Assembly: GCA_945873675.1 (NCBI GenBank)
Contig: CAMCEP010000034.1
Span: 1 to 16,111, forward strand
Direction: 5' to 3'
Length of the DNA: 16,111 nt
Origin: Asaia bogorensis
GTDB lineage: Bacteria > Pseudomonadota > Alphaproteobacteria > Acetobacterales > Acetobacteraceae
Of the stretch, positions 7,085 through 13,901 are shown piece after piece. A model generated the notes under the pieces. That model saw only the letters and a program-made list of their open reading frames with translations. It was not told the DNA's origin and searched no databases. The translations under genes and the position numbers were made by a program. Within the stretch, counting starts at the first letter, position 1; each line of letters begins with the position of its first letter.

Positions 7085-10066
7085 ATGACCCTTGCCCCAG
7101 CAGCTTTCCCCCTGCCCCGCGGATTCGACAAGGCCGCAGCTGCCCTCGCTCAGGCGCATTTCGCCGATAAGGGGGAAGCCGAACGTCGCTTTGCCGAAAG
7201 CGCAGAGGGCGCGGCGATACTGGAAGCGCTTGGTGGTCATAGCCCCTATCTAGCCGATTTGGCGGTGCGGGAGTCACCCACGCTGCTTTTCATGGCGGAA
7301 CGTGGCCCAGATGAGGCTTTTGCGCGCGCCATAGACCCGCTGCTGCGCCTGGACCCCGCCACACCGCGCCCGGCCTTGGCGACACTGCTCCGCCAGGCCA
7401 AGCGCCAGGGCGCGCTGGTGGCGGGGCTTGCCGATATTCGCGGGCTTTGGGGGCTGGATCGCGTGACCGGCGCGTTGTCTGAATTGGCGGAGCTCAGCAT
7501 AGACACTGCCTGCGCGCATTTGCTGCGTGATGCCGCAGCGCGGGGTGATTTGCGCCATACCGGTGGCGGCCGGACGGATGCGAAATCCATCGGGCGGCAA
7601 TCGGGCTTGGTCATTCTTGGCATGGGCAAGCTTGGCGCGCGGGAGCTGAATTACTCATCCGATGTGGATCTGATGGTGCTTTACGATCCAGCCGCCGTGC
7701 AGGACCCAGATCGCGCCCAGGCGATTTATGTACGCATTGCGCGTGACCTGGTGCGGCTGATGGAAGAACGCACCGCCGATGGCTATGTGTTTCGCACGGA
7801 TTTGCGCTTGCGGCCTGATCCCGCCGCGACACCCTTGGCAGTCTCCATCCCTGCCGCCATCGCCTATTACGAAAGCATGGGCCAAAATTGGGAACGCGCT
7901 GCCATGATCAAGGCGCGGCCTGTGGCGGCGGATCGCGCGGCGGGGGATGCTTTCCTGCGCGAAATCCGTCCCTTTGTTTGGCGCCGTTACCTTGATTTCG
8001 CGGCGGTGGCGGATATCCATTCCATAAAGCGACAAATCCACGCCCATAAGGGCGCCAAGGGTGCGCATGATACGGTGCAATTGGCCGGGCATGATGTGAA
8101 GCTGGGCCGGGGTGGCATTCGCGAAATTGAATTCACCGCGCAGGTGCTGCAATTGATCTGGGGCGGGCGAGATCCCGCTTTGCGAGACCCGACCACGCTT
8201 GGCGCGCTTTCCGCACTCGCTGGTGCGGGCAAGATCGAACGCCGCGCCGCCGCTGACCTGGCCGATGCCTATGGCTTCCTGCGCCGCCTGGAACATCGGC
8301 TGCAAATGGTGGCCGATCGGCAAACGCATCGCCTGCCGGAAGATGAGGAAGGGATCGCGCGCATCGCATCCTTCCTGGGCTACGCCGATAGCGCCAGTTT
8401 TGCCGAGGATTTCGCGCATCATCTGCGCCGTGTGGAACAGCATTACGGGCGCATGTTTGAAGCGGAACCAACACTCGCCGCCGATGCGGTGCAGGGCGAT
8501 CTGGTTTTTACCGGCGTGGAGGATGACCCCGCCACCATCGCAACACTGCGCGCCATGGGCTACGCCAATCCGGGCAGTATCGCGGCCAGTGTGCGTGGCT
8601 GGCATCACGGCCATGCGCGCGCCATCCGCAGCGAACGCGCGCGCGAATTGCTGACGGCGCTGATGCCAAGCCTGCTCGCGGCCTTCGCCAAGCAGCGCGA
8701 TCCGGATGCGGCGCTGATGCGCCTTGATGCGCTGTTTGGCCGGCTGACCACCGGCGTGCAGGTCTTGAGCCTTTTGCACCGCAACCCGCTCATGCTGGAA
8801 CGCCTGGCCGGCATTCTGGGGGCGGCGCCGCAATTGGCGGATCATTTGGCGCATCACACGGCAGCGCTTGAAGGGCTGCTGGTGGGGGCGGGGGGCGGCA
8901 TTGGTAGCGCTGCCTCTGCCTTACCGGCGCTGGTGAAGGAAGCGCGCTATTTCGAAGAGGCCATGGAAGCGTCCCGCCGCATGGTGCAGGAAGGCAAATT
9001 CGACATTGATGCTGCCACGCTTGAAGGCGCCATAGACCCCGATGCGGCGGGCGAAGCACGCAGCGCCTTGGCAGATGCTGCCATTTCATCGCTTTTGCCG
9101 CATGTGACCGCTGAATTCGCTGCGCGACATGGCGTGGTGAAGGGTGGGCAGCTTGCCGTGGTGGCACTTGGCAAGCTTGGCGGGCGGGAAATGCTGCCCG
9201 GGTCTGATCTTGATCTGATCCTGGTTTATGATCACGCCGCCGACGCTGAGGCGAGCGAAGCCAAGGCCAAGCGCGGCGCGCCACCGATCCGCCCCTTGCC
9301 GACCATTCAATATTTCACGCGCCTGGCGCATCAAATGGTCGGCGCCATCACGGCGCCAGGCGCCGAGGGCAAATTATATGAGGTGGATATGCGGCTCAGG
9401 CCGTCGGGATCGAAGGGGCCGGTGGCAGTCTCGCTTGGTGCGTTTCAGCGCTACCAGGCGGAAGATGCCTGGAGCTGGGAACGCATGGCGCTGACGCGCG
9501 CCCGCGTGGTGGCCGGGCCGCCAGCGCTATCGCGCCGTATTGCTGCGGCGATGCGCGCGGCGCTTTCCAATCCCGAAAAAGCCAAGACCGCCATTGCCGA
9601 TGCGCTTGCCATGCGTCAGCGCATGCTGCGCGAATTGCCCGGCGATGGGCCATGGGATGTGAAGCTGAGCCCAGGTGGGTTGGTGGAGGTCGAATTCATC
9701 GCCCAGGCGCTGCAATTGCATCACGCACCGCGCCACCCGGAAGTGCTGGCCACGACCACGCGCATCGCCATCGCCAATCTGGCGAAAATCGGCGCGTTGG
9801 ATGCGACGGAAGCCGAAGGGCTGATCGCCGCCGAACGGCTTTGGCGCGGCATTAGCGGCATTCTGCGCTTGACCCTTGGCCCCTGGCGTGAGGATGCGCT
9901 GCCCGAACCCGCCGCTTCCGCCGTGCTCAACGTGGCGGGCCCGCTTTGCGCCACGCCGCCCGTTGACCTTCCGGGCCTGCGCGCTCAGATGGAAGCAAGC
10001 GCAGCCTTGGTGCGCAAGGTTTTCGAAGCCCGGCTTGGCCGGCTGGATCAGGGGAATCTTTCATGA
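7085..10066 (+). CDS. glnE: Bifunctional glutamine synthetase adenylyltransferase/deadenylase
   Basis: GlnE attaches AMP to a tyrosine of glutamine synthetase and removes it again, under control of PII proteins, so tuning nitrogen assimilation. The 993-residue protein has the two expected nucleotidyltransferase domains. The N-terminal (deadenylylating) motif is GMGKLGARELNYSSDVDL from residue 179, with Asp193 and Asp195. The C-terminal (adenylylating) motif is GKLGGREMLPGSDLDL from residue 696, with Asp708 and Asp710. Helical regulatory regions lie between and after them. Both D-x-D pairs are intact, so both activities are expected. An in-frame TAG at 7076 makes the ATG at 7085 the earliest ATG start, yet no Shine-Dalgarno precedes it. 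The stop overlaps the bcp start as ATGA, so the two genes are probably co-transcribed and translationally coupled. Confidence 0.96.
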   Translation: MTLAPAAFPLPRGFDKAAAALAQAHFADKGEAERRFAESAEGAAILEALGGHSPYLADLAVRESPTLLFMAERGPDEAFARAIDPLLRLDPATPRPALATLLRQAKRQGALVAGLADIRGLWGLDRVTGALSELAELSIDTACAHLLRDAAARGDLRHTGGGRTDAKSIGRQSGLVILGMGKLGARELNYSSDVDLMVLYDPAAVQDPDRAQAIYVRIARDLVRLMEERTADGYVFRTDLRLRPDPAATPLAVSIPAAIAYYESMGQNWERAAMIKARPVAADRAAGDAFLREIRPFVWRRYLDFAAVADIHSIKRQIHAHKGAKGAHDTVQLAGHDVKLGRGGIREIEFTAQVLQLIWGGRDPALRDPTTLGALSALAGAGKIERRAAADLADAYGFLRRLEHRLQMVADRQTHRLPEDEEGIARIASFLGYADSASFAEDFAHHLRRVEQHYGRMFEAEPTLAADAVQGDLVFTGVEDDPATIATLRAMGYANPGSIAASVRGWHHGHARAIRSERARELLTALMPSLLAAFAKQRDPDAALMRLDALFGRLTTGVQVLSLLHRNPLMLERLAGILGAAPQLADHLAHHTAALEGLLVGAGGGIGSAASALPALVKEARYFEEAMEASRRMVQEGKFDIDAATLEGAIDPDAAGEARSALADAAISSLLPHVTAEFAARHGVVKGGQLAVVALGKLGGREMLPGSDLDLILVYDHAADAEASEAKAKRGAPPIRPLPTIQYFTRLAHQMVGAITAPGAEGKLYEVDMRLRPSGSKGPVAVSLGAFQRYQAEDAWSWERMALTRARVVAGPPALSRRIAAAMRAALSNPEKAKTAIADALAMRQRMLRELPGDGPWDVKLSPGGLVEVEFIAQALQLHHAPRHPEVLATTTRIAIANLAKIGALDATEAEGLIAAERLWRGISGILRLTLGPWREDALPEPAASAVLNVAGPLCATPPVDLPGLRAQMEASAALVRKVFEARLGRLDQGNLS

Positions 10067-10533
10067 GCGAATTGGCCGAAGGCAAAAAGGCACCCGCCTT
10101 CAAAATGGCAGCAAGCGGTGGGCGGGAAGTCTCCGCAGCCGGCCTGAAGGGCACGCCCTATTTGCTTTATTTCTACCCCAAGGCGGATACGCCGGGCTGC
10201 ACCAAGCAGGCTTGCGGCGTGCAGGAAGCGCTGCCGCAGCTTGGCAAGCTTGGCCTGACCGTTATTGGCGTATCGCCCGATGCCATGCCGCCCATTGAAA
10301 AATTCGCGAAAAAATACGGGCTGGAATTTCCGCTGGCATCAGACCCCGAACACAAGACCGCCGAGGCCTATGGCGTTTGGGTAGAAAAATCCATGTATGG
10401 CAAGAAATACATGGGCATGGAGCGTTCTAGCTTTCTCGTCGGCGCCGATGGCAAGATCGCTAAAATCTGGCGCAAGGTGAAGCCCGAAGCCCATGCGGCT
10501 GAGGTGCTGGCCGCGGCGAAGGCGCTTGGGTGA
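10063..10533 (+). CDS. bcp: Bcp/PrxQ-type thiol peroxidase
   Basis: This is a cytoplasmic peroxiredoxin of 156 residues that reduces hydrogen peroxide and organic hydroperoxides using thioredoxin-type reductants. The active-site block YPKADTPGCTKQAC shows the P-x3-T-x2-C pattern. Cys46 is the peroxidatic residue and Cys51 the resolving cysteine, five residues on, as in the atypical two-cysteine Bcp/PrxQ class. Arg121 in MERSSFLV is the conserved active-site arginine. The length is normal for the family. The ATG overlaps the glnE stop (ATGA), and AGGGGA at 10050-10055 supplies a ribosome site with seven bases of spacing. Co-expression with a nitrogen regulator is probably organisational rather than functional. 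Confidence 0.94.
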   Translation: MSELAEGKKAPAFKMAASGGREVSAAGLKGTPYLLYFYPKADTPGCTKQACGVQEALPQLGKLGLTVIGVSPDAMPPIEKFAKKYGLEFPLASDPEHKTAEAYGVWVEKSMYGKKYMGMERSSFLVGADGKIAKIWRKVKPEAHAAEVLAAAKALG

Positions 10534-10538
10534 CCTGC

Positions 10539-10564
10539 CGCTTCGCGGATGATCCCGCGAAGCG
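10539..10564. terminator. Stem-loop between convergent bcp and hisE
   Basis: CGCTTCGCGG (10539-10548) pairs perfectly with CCGCGAAGCG (10555-10564) around a six-base loop, ATGATC. It starts six bases after the bcp stop and ends nine bases before the hisE stop codon, so it could serve both convergent operons. Neither side has a T-run, so it may block RNA decay or work with Rho rather than act as a classical intrinsic terminator. Confidence 0.45.
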
Positions 10565-10572
10565 CACCTTGA

Positions 10573-11160
10573 TCAAGGTAGCTTGCTTGTGCCCGCCGCG
10601 CGGATAATGCCTGCTGGCCGCGCTGCCTTTTCAGCGATGCCGCTGATGCCCTGCCGGCGCGCCAATTCGGCCCAGACTTCCTCTGGCCTGATCCCGGCAT
10701 CCACCCAGATCACCATCAGGTGATAAAGCACATCGGCGGATTCCAGCACCGTCGCGGCGCGATTGCCGATGGTCGCTTCAATGACGCATTCCACCGCTTC
10801 TTCGCCGAACTTCTGCGCGACCTTGGCCGTGCCGCGCGCCATGAGCCGCGCGGAGTGAGAGGAAACGATATCACCGGCCACGCGGCGCTGTTCGACCGTT
10901 TGCCAAAGCTGATCCAGCACCATGGCATCGGCGCCAGCAGGTGAAACGCTGAGCGGTGCCAGCACCCGCGCTTCTACGCGGCGGATGCGCTTGGGGAGTT
11001 TCGTCTCCTTCACCTTGAGCCCGCCAGGAAGGGGCAGCGCCACCTTTTTCTTCTCGGTCTTTGCGGCTTTGATCTTGGCGCCAGGCTTTTTCTTCGCCTT
11101 GCCGACGCGCTTTATCTTATCCGCCGATTTCACCTTGGCGGGCTTCGTGGCCTTAGCCAT
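10573..11160 (-). CDS. hisE: Phosphoribosyl-ATP pyrophosphatase with lysine-rich N-terminal extension
   Basis: HisE hydrolyses phosphoribosyl-ATP to phosphoribosyl-AMP, the second step of histidine synthesis. The catalytic domain occupies about residues 80-180 and has the MazG-like all-alpha signature: KFGEEAVE with Glu120, Glu121 and Glu124, then ESADVLYHL with Glu140 and Asp143, which bind metal. A usual HisE has about 100-110 residues; this one has 195. The first 60 residues contain 20 lysines in alanine/proline/lysine-rich low-complexity sequence. The extension seems to be translated: the ATG at 11160 has a perfect AGGAGG at 11174-11169 with eight bases of spacing, while the internal Met80 has no ribosome site. 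The ATG directly abuts the hisF stop (TGAATG), so the genes are coupled. The function of the tail is unknown. Confidence 0.92.
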   Translation of the reverse strand: MAKATKPAKVKSADKIKRVGKAKKKPGAKIKAAKTEKKKVALPLPGGLKVKETKLPKRIRRVEARVLAPLSVSPAGADAMVLDQLWQTVEQRRVAGDIVSSHSARLMARGTAKVAQKFGEEAVECVIEATIGNRAATVLESADVLYHLMVIWVDAGIRPEEVWAELARRQGISGIAEKAARPAGIIRAAGTSKLP

Positions 11161-11943
11161 TCAAGCGGCCTCCTGCGCGGGTGGAACGGGGCGGATGGGA
11201 AGACCTGCTGCCGCGAGCGCGGCCTTGGCCTCAGCAATCCGGAATACCCCGTAATGGAAAACACTGGCAGCGAGCAGCCCTGTAGCACCGGCGCGCGCCC
11301 CTTCGACAAAATGGCTCAATTCACCGACACCGCCGGATGCCACAATCGGCAGCCGCGTCGCGGCACGCACCGTCGCTGTCAGTTCAAGGTCAAAGCCCTG
11401 CTTGGTGCCATCGCGGTCCATAGAAGTGAGCAGGATTTCGCCAGCACCGAGCGCTTCAACCTGCTTGGCCCAAGCGATGGCATCAATGCCCGTACCGCGC
11501 CGCCCACCATGGGTGAAAACTTCCCAGCCGCCGCCCACCTCGCGCCGGCGTGCGTCAATCGCGACCACAATGGCCTGGCTGCCGAAAGCCTCTGCCGCGC
11601 GGCGCACCAGATCAGGATCAGAAACCGCCGCCGAATTGATGGAAACCTTGTCAGCACCAGCCAGCAACAGCCGGCGCGCGTCTTCAACGCTGCGCACGCC
11701 ACCACCGACGGTCAGCGGGATGAAGACCTCAGCCGCCGTGCGAGAGACGACATCCAAAATGGTGTCGCGGTTTTCGGCGGAAGCGGTGATGTCGAGGAAG
11801 GTGATTTCATCCGCACCCTCGCGATCATAATTCCGTGCCTGTTCCACCGGGTCCCCGGCATCGCGCAGCTCAAGGAAGTTCACGCCCTTGACGACGCGAC
11901 CATCCTTAACATCCAGGCAGGGAATAACACGAAGAGCGAGCAA
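11161..11943 (-). CDS. hisF: Imidazole glycerol phosphate synthase cyclase subunit
   Basis: HisF is the TIM-barrel subunit that uses ammonia from HisH to convert PRFAR into imidazole glycerol phosphate and AICAR in histidine synthesis. The 260-residue protein has the family length. Catalytic Asp11 (IPCLDVKDGRVVKG) and Asp130 (VVAIDARR) are present, as are the phosphate-binding loops VGGGVRS and VASGGVGEL. The start is TTG at 11943. An in-frame TGA lies three codons upstream and there is no ATG or GTG nearby, while family members begin at exactly this position. A GAGG ribosome site lies four bases before it. hisF leads the hisF-hisE pair and is divergent from yqgE; hisH and hisA are not in the window. 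Confidence 0.95.
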   Translation of the reverse strand: MLALRVIPCLDVKDGRVVKGVNFLELRDAGDPVEQARNYDREGADEITFLDITASAENRDTILDVVSRTAAEVFIPLTVGGGVRSVEDARRLLLAGADKVSINSAAVSDPDLVRRAAEAFGSQAIVVAIDARRREVGGGWEVFTHGGRRGTGIDAIAWAKQVEALGAGEILLTSMDRDGTKQGFDLELTATVRAATRLPIVASGGVGELSHFVEGARAGATGLLAASVFHYGVFRIAEAKAALAAAGLPIRPVPPAQEAA

Positions 11944-11981
11944 GGGTCCTCAACAAAATTTATGGTTATGCCTGATCCGCA

Positions 11982-11995
11982 CACGGTGAACCGTG
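11982..11995. promoter_or_regulatory. Inverted repeat between hisF and yqgE starts
   Basis: CACGGT and ACCGTG form a perfect dyad around GA in the 141-base divergent gap (11944-12084). It lies about 38 bases upstream of the hisF TTG and 89 bases upstream of yqgE. It may be an operator or, on the plus strand, a small hairpin followed by GGTTTT. No convincing -35/-10 pair could be assigned for either gene, although an AT-rich stretch at 11951-11968 might hold the hisF -10. The rest of the gap shows nothing further. Confidence 0.3.
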
Positions 11996-12084
11996 GTTTT
12001 GCCGCGATGCGCCGTAATTTTCCGCCGGTCAAGCCCCGTATTGCAAGGCTTGCAGGGCGGCGCGGGTAGCGCCACATTTGCCCA

Positions 12085-12672
12085 ATGGCCAGAAAGGGCA
12101 AAGCCGCCGCCAAGGGTGGCGATTATCTGACCGGGCATTTGCTGATTGCGATGCCGGGCATGGCAGACCCGCGCTTTGCGCAAAGCGTGGTCTGCCTGTG
12201 CAACCATTCCGCCGAAGGGGCGATGGGGCTGATGCTTAATCGCCCGATCGAAGGCTTGGGCTTTGACAAATTGCTGAAGCAGCTTGGCTTGAAGCCCGTG
12301 CCTTCGCAGCGCCAGATCCGGATGGTCTCTGGCGGCCCGGTGGAAGCCGGGCGCGGCTTTGTGCTGCATACGGATGATTGGTCCGCCGAGGGCAGCCTGG
12401 CCTTTGGCGCCGGCCTCGCCTTGACCGCGAGCGTGGATATCTTGAGCGCGATCGCCGGCGGCGGCGGCCCAAGGCAGGGGTTGCTCGCACTTGGCTATGC
12501 CGGCTGGGCGCCCGGCCAATTGGATCAAGAAATCCAGCGCAATTCCTGGCTGAGCGTGCCAGCGGATGAGGCGCTGCTATTCCATGAGGATGCCGGCACA
12601 ACCTGGCAGGCGGCGCTGGCAAAGCTGAAGGTGCACCCGGCGTGGCTTTCTTCAGCTGCCGGGCATGCGTAA
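12085..12672 (+). CDS. yqgE: YqgE/AlgH family protein (UPF0301)
   Basis: The 195-residue soluble protein belongs to the widespread YqgE/AlgH family, whose molecular role is still unclear; it was once called a transcriptional regulator of alginate genes. Family blocks are clear: TGHLLIAMPGMADPRFAQSV near the N-terminus, GAMGLMLNRPIE, the VSGGPVEAGRGFVLH region, and LGYAGWAPGQLDQEI with NSWLSVPAD later on. A short basic stretch (MARKGKAAAKGG) precedes the conserved start of the fold. An in-frame TAG at 12067 leaves the ATG at 12085 as the only reasonable start, although no Shine-Dalgarno is evident. It is divergent from hisF, and the cupin gene starts 12 bases after its stop, which suggests a shared transcript. 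Confidence 0.93.
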   Translation: MARKGKAAAKGGDYLTGHLLIAMPGMADPRFAQSVVCLCNHSAEGAMGLMLNRPIEGLGFDKLLKQLGLKPVPSQRQIRMVSGGPVEAGRGFVLHTDDWSAEGSLAFGAGLALTASVDILSAIAGGGGPRQGLLALGYAGWAPGQLDQEIQRNSWLSVPADEALLFHEDAGTTWQAALAKLKVHPAWLSSAAGHA

Positions 12673-12684
12673 GGGTTTTGAAAC

Positions 12685-13026
12685 ATGCACATGTCCGCCA
12701 TCCCTTTTGACACGACCGATTGGGCGGGGGTGGAGCCCACACGCCATGCGGGCGTTACCGGTGAGGCGCTTTGGCGTACCCGCCATGTCGGCCCGGCGGG
12801 AAACCCCATCCGTGTGCGCATGGTGGAATATTCACCGGGTTATGTTGCGGATCATTGGTGCCAGAAGGGCCATGTGCTGCTGGTGCTGGAAGGCGAATTG
12901 GAAACCACGCTCGCAGATGGACGCGTTTTTCTGCTGAAGCCGGGCATGTCTTACCAAGTCGCGGATGGGGCGGAGGCGCATATGTCGCGCTCCACCATCG
13001 GGGCCAAACTGTTCATTGTGGATTGA
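12685..13026 (+). CDS. Small single-domain cupin (DHCW-motif type)
   Basis: This 113-residue protein is a one-domain cupin beta-barrel. The first metal-binding motif reads SPGYVADHWCQKGHVLLVLE, with His57, His63 and Glu69 as candidate ligands. The second is PGMSYQVADGAEAH, with His99. The Asp-His-Trp-Cys stretch followed by KGH resembles a family that databases call DHCW-motif cupins; that label is from memory. Substrate and reaction are unknown. There is no signal peptide, so it should be cytoplasmic. The start is ATG at 12685, with AAGGG nine bases upstream; a second ATG two codons later is also possible. It follows yqgE by 12 bases. Confidence 0.82.
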   Translation: MHMSAIPFDTTDWAGVEPTRHAGVTGEALWRTRHVGPAGNPIRVRMVEYSPGYVADHWCQKGHVLLVLEGELETTLADGRVFLLKPGMSYQVADGAEAHMSRSTIGAKLFIVD

Positions 13027-13033
13027 AGGCTTG

Positions 13034-13054
13034 GCGCCGCTGCCATGATGGCGC
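13034..13054 (+). terminator. Weak stem-loop after the cupin gene
   Basis: GCGCC (13034-13038) can pair with GGCGC (13050-13054), followed by TTTC. The stop of the cupin gene is seven bases upstream. The stem is short and the T-run poor, so this is a tentative terminator for the yqgE-cupin unit. Confidence 0.3.
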
Positions 13055-13089
13055 TTTCTGCTGTGATGCAGCCCGGATCACGCACTCGC

Positions 13090-13119
13090 TTGCCTAACCG
13101 CCCCAATCAAATCTAGCCT
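13090..13119 (+). promoter_or_regulatory. Possible promoter ahead of the Bug relic
   Basis: TTGCCT at 13090-13095 and TAGCCT at 13114-13119 are separated by 18 bases and resemble a poor sigma-70 pair. The relic start is 40 bases further on. This is the only such pair I could see in the 132-base gap between the cupin gene and the relic, and the match is weak. Confidence 0.25.
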
Positions 13120-13158
13120 GATCCCCAAGGTTTCTTGTCACGGAAAAGGGAGGCAGGG

Positions 13159-13296
13159 ATGAAACGCAGGGATTTTGTCGCGGCTACCGCGCTTTTGGCG
13201 GCGCCCGCCATGGTGCAGGCGCAAGCTGTCAGCAATTCGCCCGGCGCGCGCCCGGTTAGAATCATTCATCCATCCCAGGCTGGCGGCGCGGCATGA
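13159..13296 (+). pseudogene. Truncated Bug/TctC-type solute-binding protein (signal peptide relic)
   Basis: A short ORF of 45 codons has a strong ribosome site (AAGGGAGG at 13146-13153, five bases before the ATG). It encodes MKRRDFVAATALLAAPAMVQ, a twin-arginine-like export signal, then RPVRIIHPSQAGGAA and a stop. That second block is the hallmark start of mature Bug (TctC-family) periplasmic binding proteins, which run to about 320 residues and usually continue AGGAAD. Everything after this point is missing and replaced by the next gene. Its TGA overlaps the ATG of the carboxymuconolactone-decarboxylase-like gene (ATGA). The simplest reading is a deletion that removed the rest of a Bug gene but left its translation start in place. 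The product would not bind solute. It too is missed by any annotation with a minimum ORF length near 60 codons. Confidence 0.72.
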
Positions 13297-13850
13297 CCGC
13301 GCAGCGCTTGCCCGCGCAAACGCGCGAAAGCCTTGATGCCGCCCAGCAGGCGGTTTGGGATCGCATGGCATCTGGCGCGCGCGGCGGCGTGAAAGGCCCC
13401 TTTCAGGCGCTGATCACAAGCCCCGAGCTTTGTGCGCGGGTGGAACAGCTTGGCGTTTTTGTGCGCTTTGAATGCAGCGTGCCAATGCGGCTGCGTGAAC
13501 TGGCTATTCTATGCGTCGGCCATCATTGGAAGGCGGCTTATGAATGGTTTGCCCATGCGCCGATTGCGGAAAAGCAGGGCGTCCCGCCGGCGGTTATCGC
13601 CGCCATCGGGCGGGATTCAGAAAAAATCCCGTTTGATTCAGATGCGGATCGCGTGGTGGTGGAATTCGTCCGCGCCGTGCTGCGCACCGGCAAGGCGCCG
13701 GATGCGCTCTATCAGCCTGTGCGTGACCTGCTGGGCGAAAAGGGCGCGGTCGAGCTCACGGGCTTGGTAGGCTATTATTCGCTGCTGGCGATGCAGTTGA
13801 ATGTGTTCCGTGTGGAGCCGCCAGAAGGGTCTGCCATTCCCTGGTGGTAA
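13293..13850 (+). CDS. Carboxymuconolactone decarboxylase-like (AhpD-fold) protein
   Basis: This 185-residue protein is an all-helical member of the CMD/AhpD superfamily. The core reads MRLRELAILCVGHHWKAAYE followed by WFAHAPIAEKQGV, with Glu69, Cys74, His77, His78 and His88 in the positions conserved in this branch. It lacks the CxxC pair of AhpD, so disulfide-reductase activity is not expected. Real substrates in this branch are mostly unknown, and ring-cleavage lactone decarboxylation is only one possibility. The ATG at 13293 overlaps the stop of the Bug relic and has no good ribosome site of its own, so its translation may depend on ribosomes that finish the relic. The first ten residues (MTAQRLPAQT) precede the conserved part and could derive from the deletion junction. 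Confidence 0.85.
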   Translation: MTAQRLPAQTRESLDAAQQAVWDRMASGARGGVKGPFQALITSPELCARVEQLGVFVRFECSVPMRLRELAILCVGHHWKAAYEWFAHAPIAEKQGVPPAVIAAIGRDSEKIPFDSDADRVVVEFVRAVLRTGKAPDALYQPVRDLLGEKGAVELTGLVGYYSLLAMQLNVFRVEPPEGSAIPWW

Positions 13851-13901
13851 TGGTACGCCCGATTCCGCTTGAAAATACTTTAGCCTGAAAGTTGCTGCAT
13901 C

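Noticed and set aside
7068..7277. Upstream extension of the AsmA-like gene by about 70 codons
   Set aside because: It would be antisense to the glnE N-terminus and would place a long arginine-rich segment before the membrane anchor. The GTG at 7067 gives a normal topology.
7655..8857. Minus-strand ORF of 400 codons within glnE
   Set aside because: It lies opposite well-conserved glnE sequence, shows no recognisable domain and is rich in His/Gln/Arg, typical of an antisense shadow frame.
11254..12069. Plus-strand ORF of 271 codons opposite hisF
   Set aside because: It covers almost the whole of hisF in antisense and has no known motif. Its composition fits a shadow frame.
13027..13158. Search for a mobile element or attachment site that could explain the Bug relic
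   Set aside because: No terminal inverted repeats, target duplications or transposase fragments are visible on either side, so a simple deletion is preferred.
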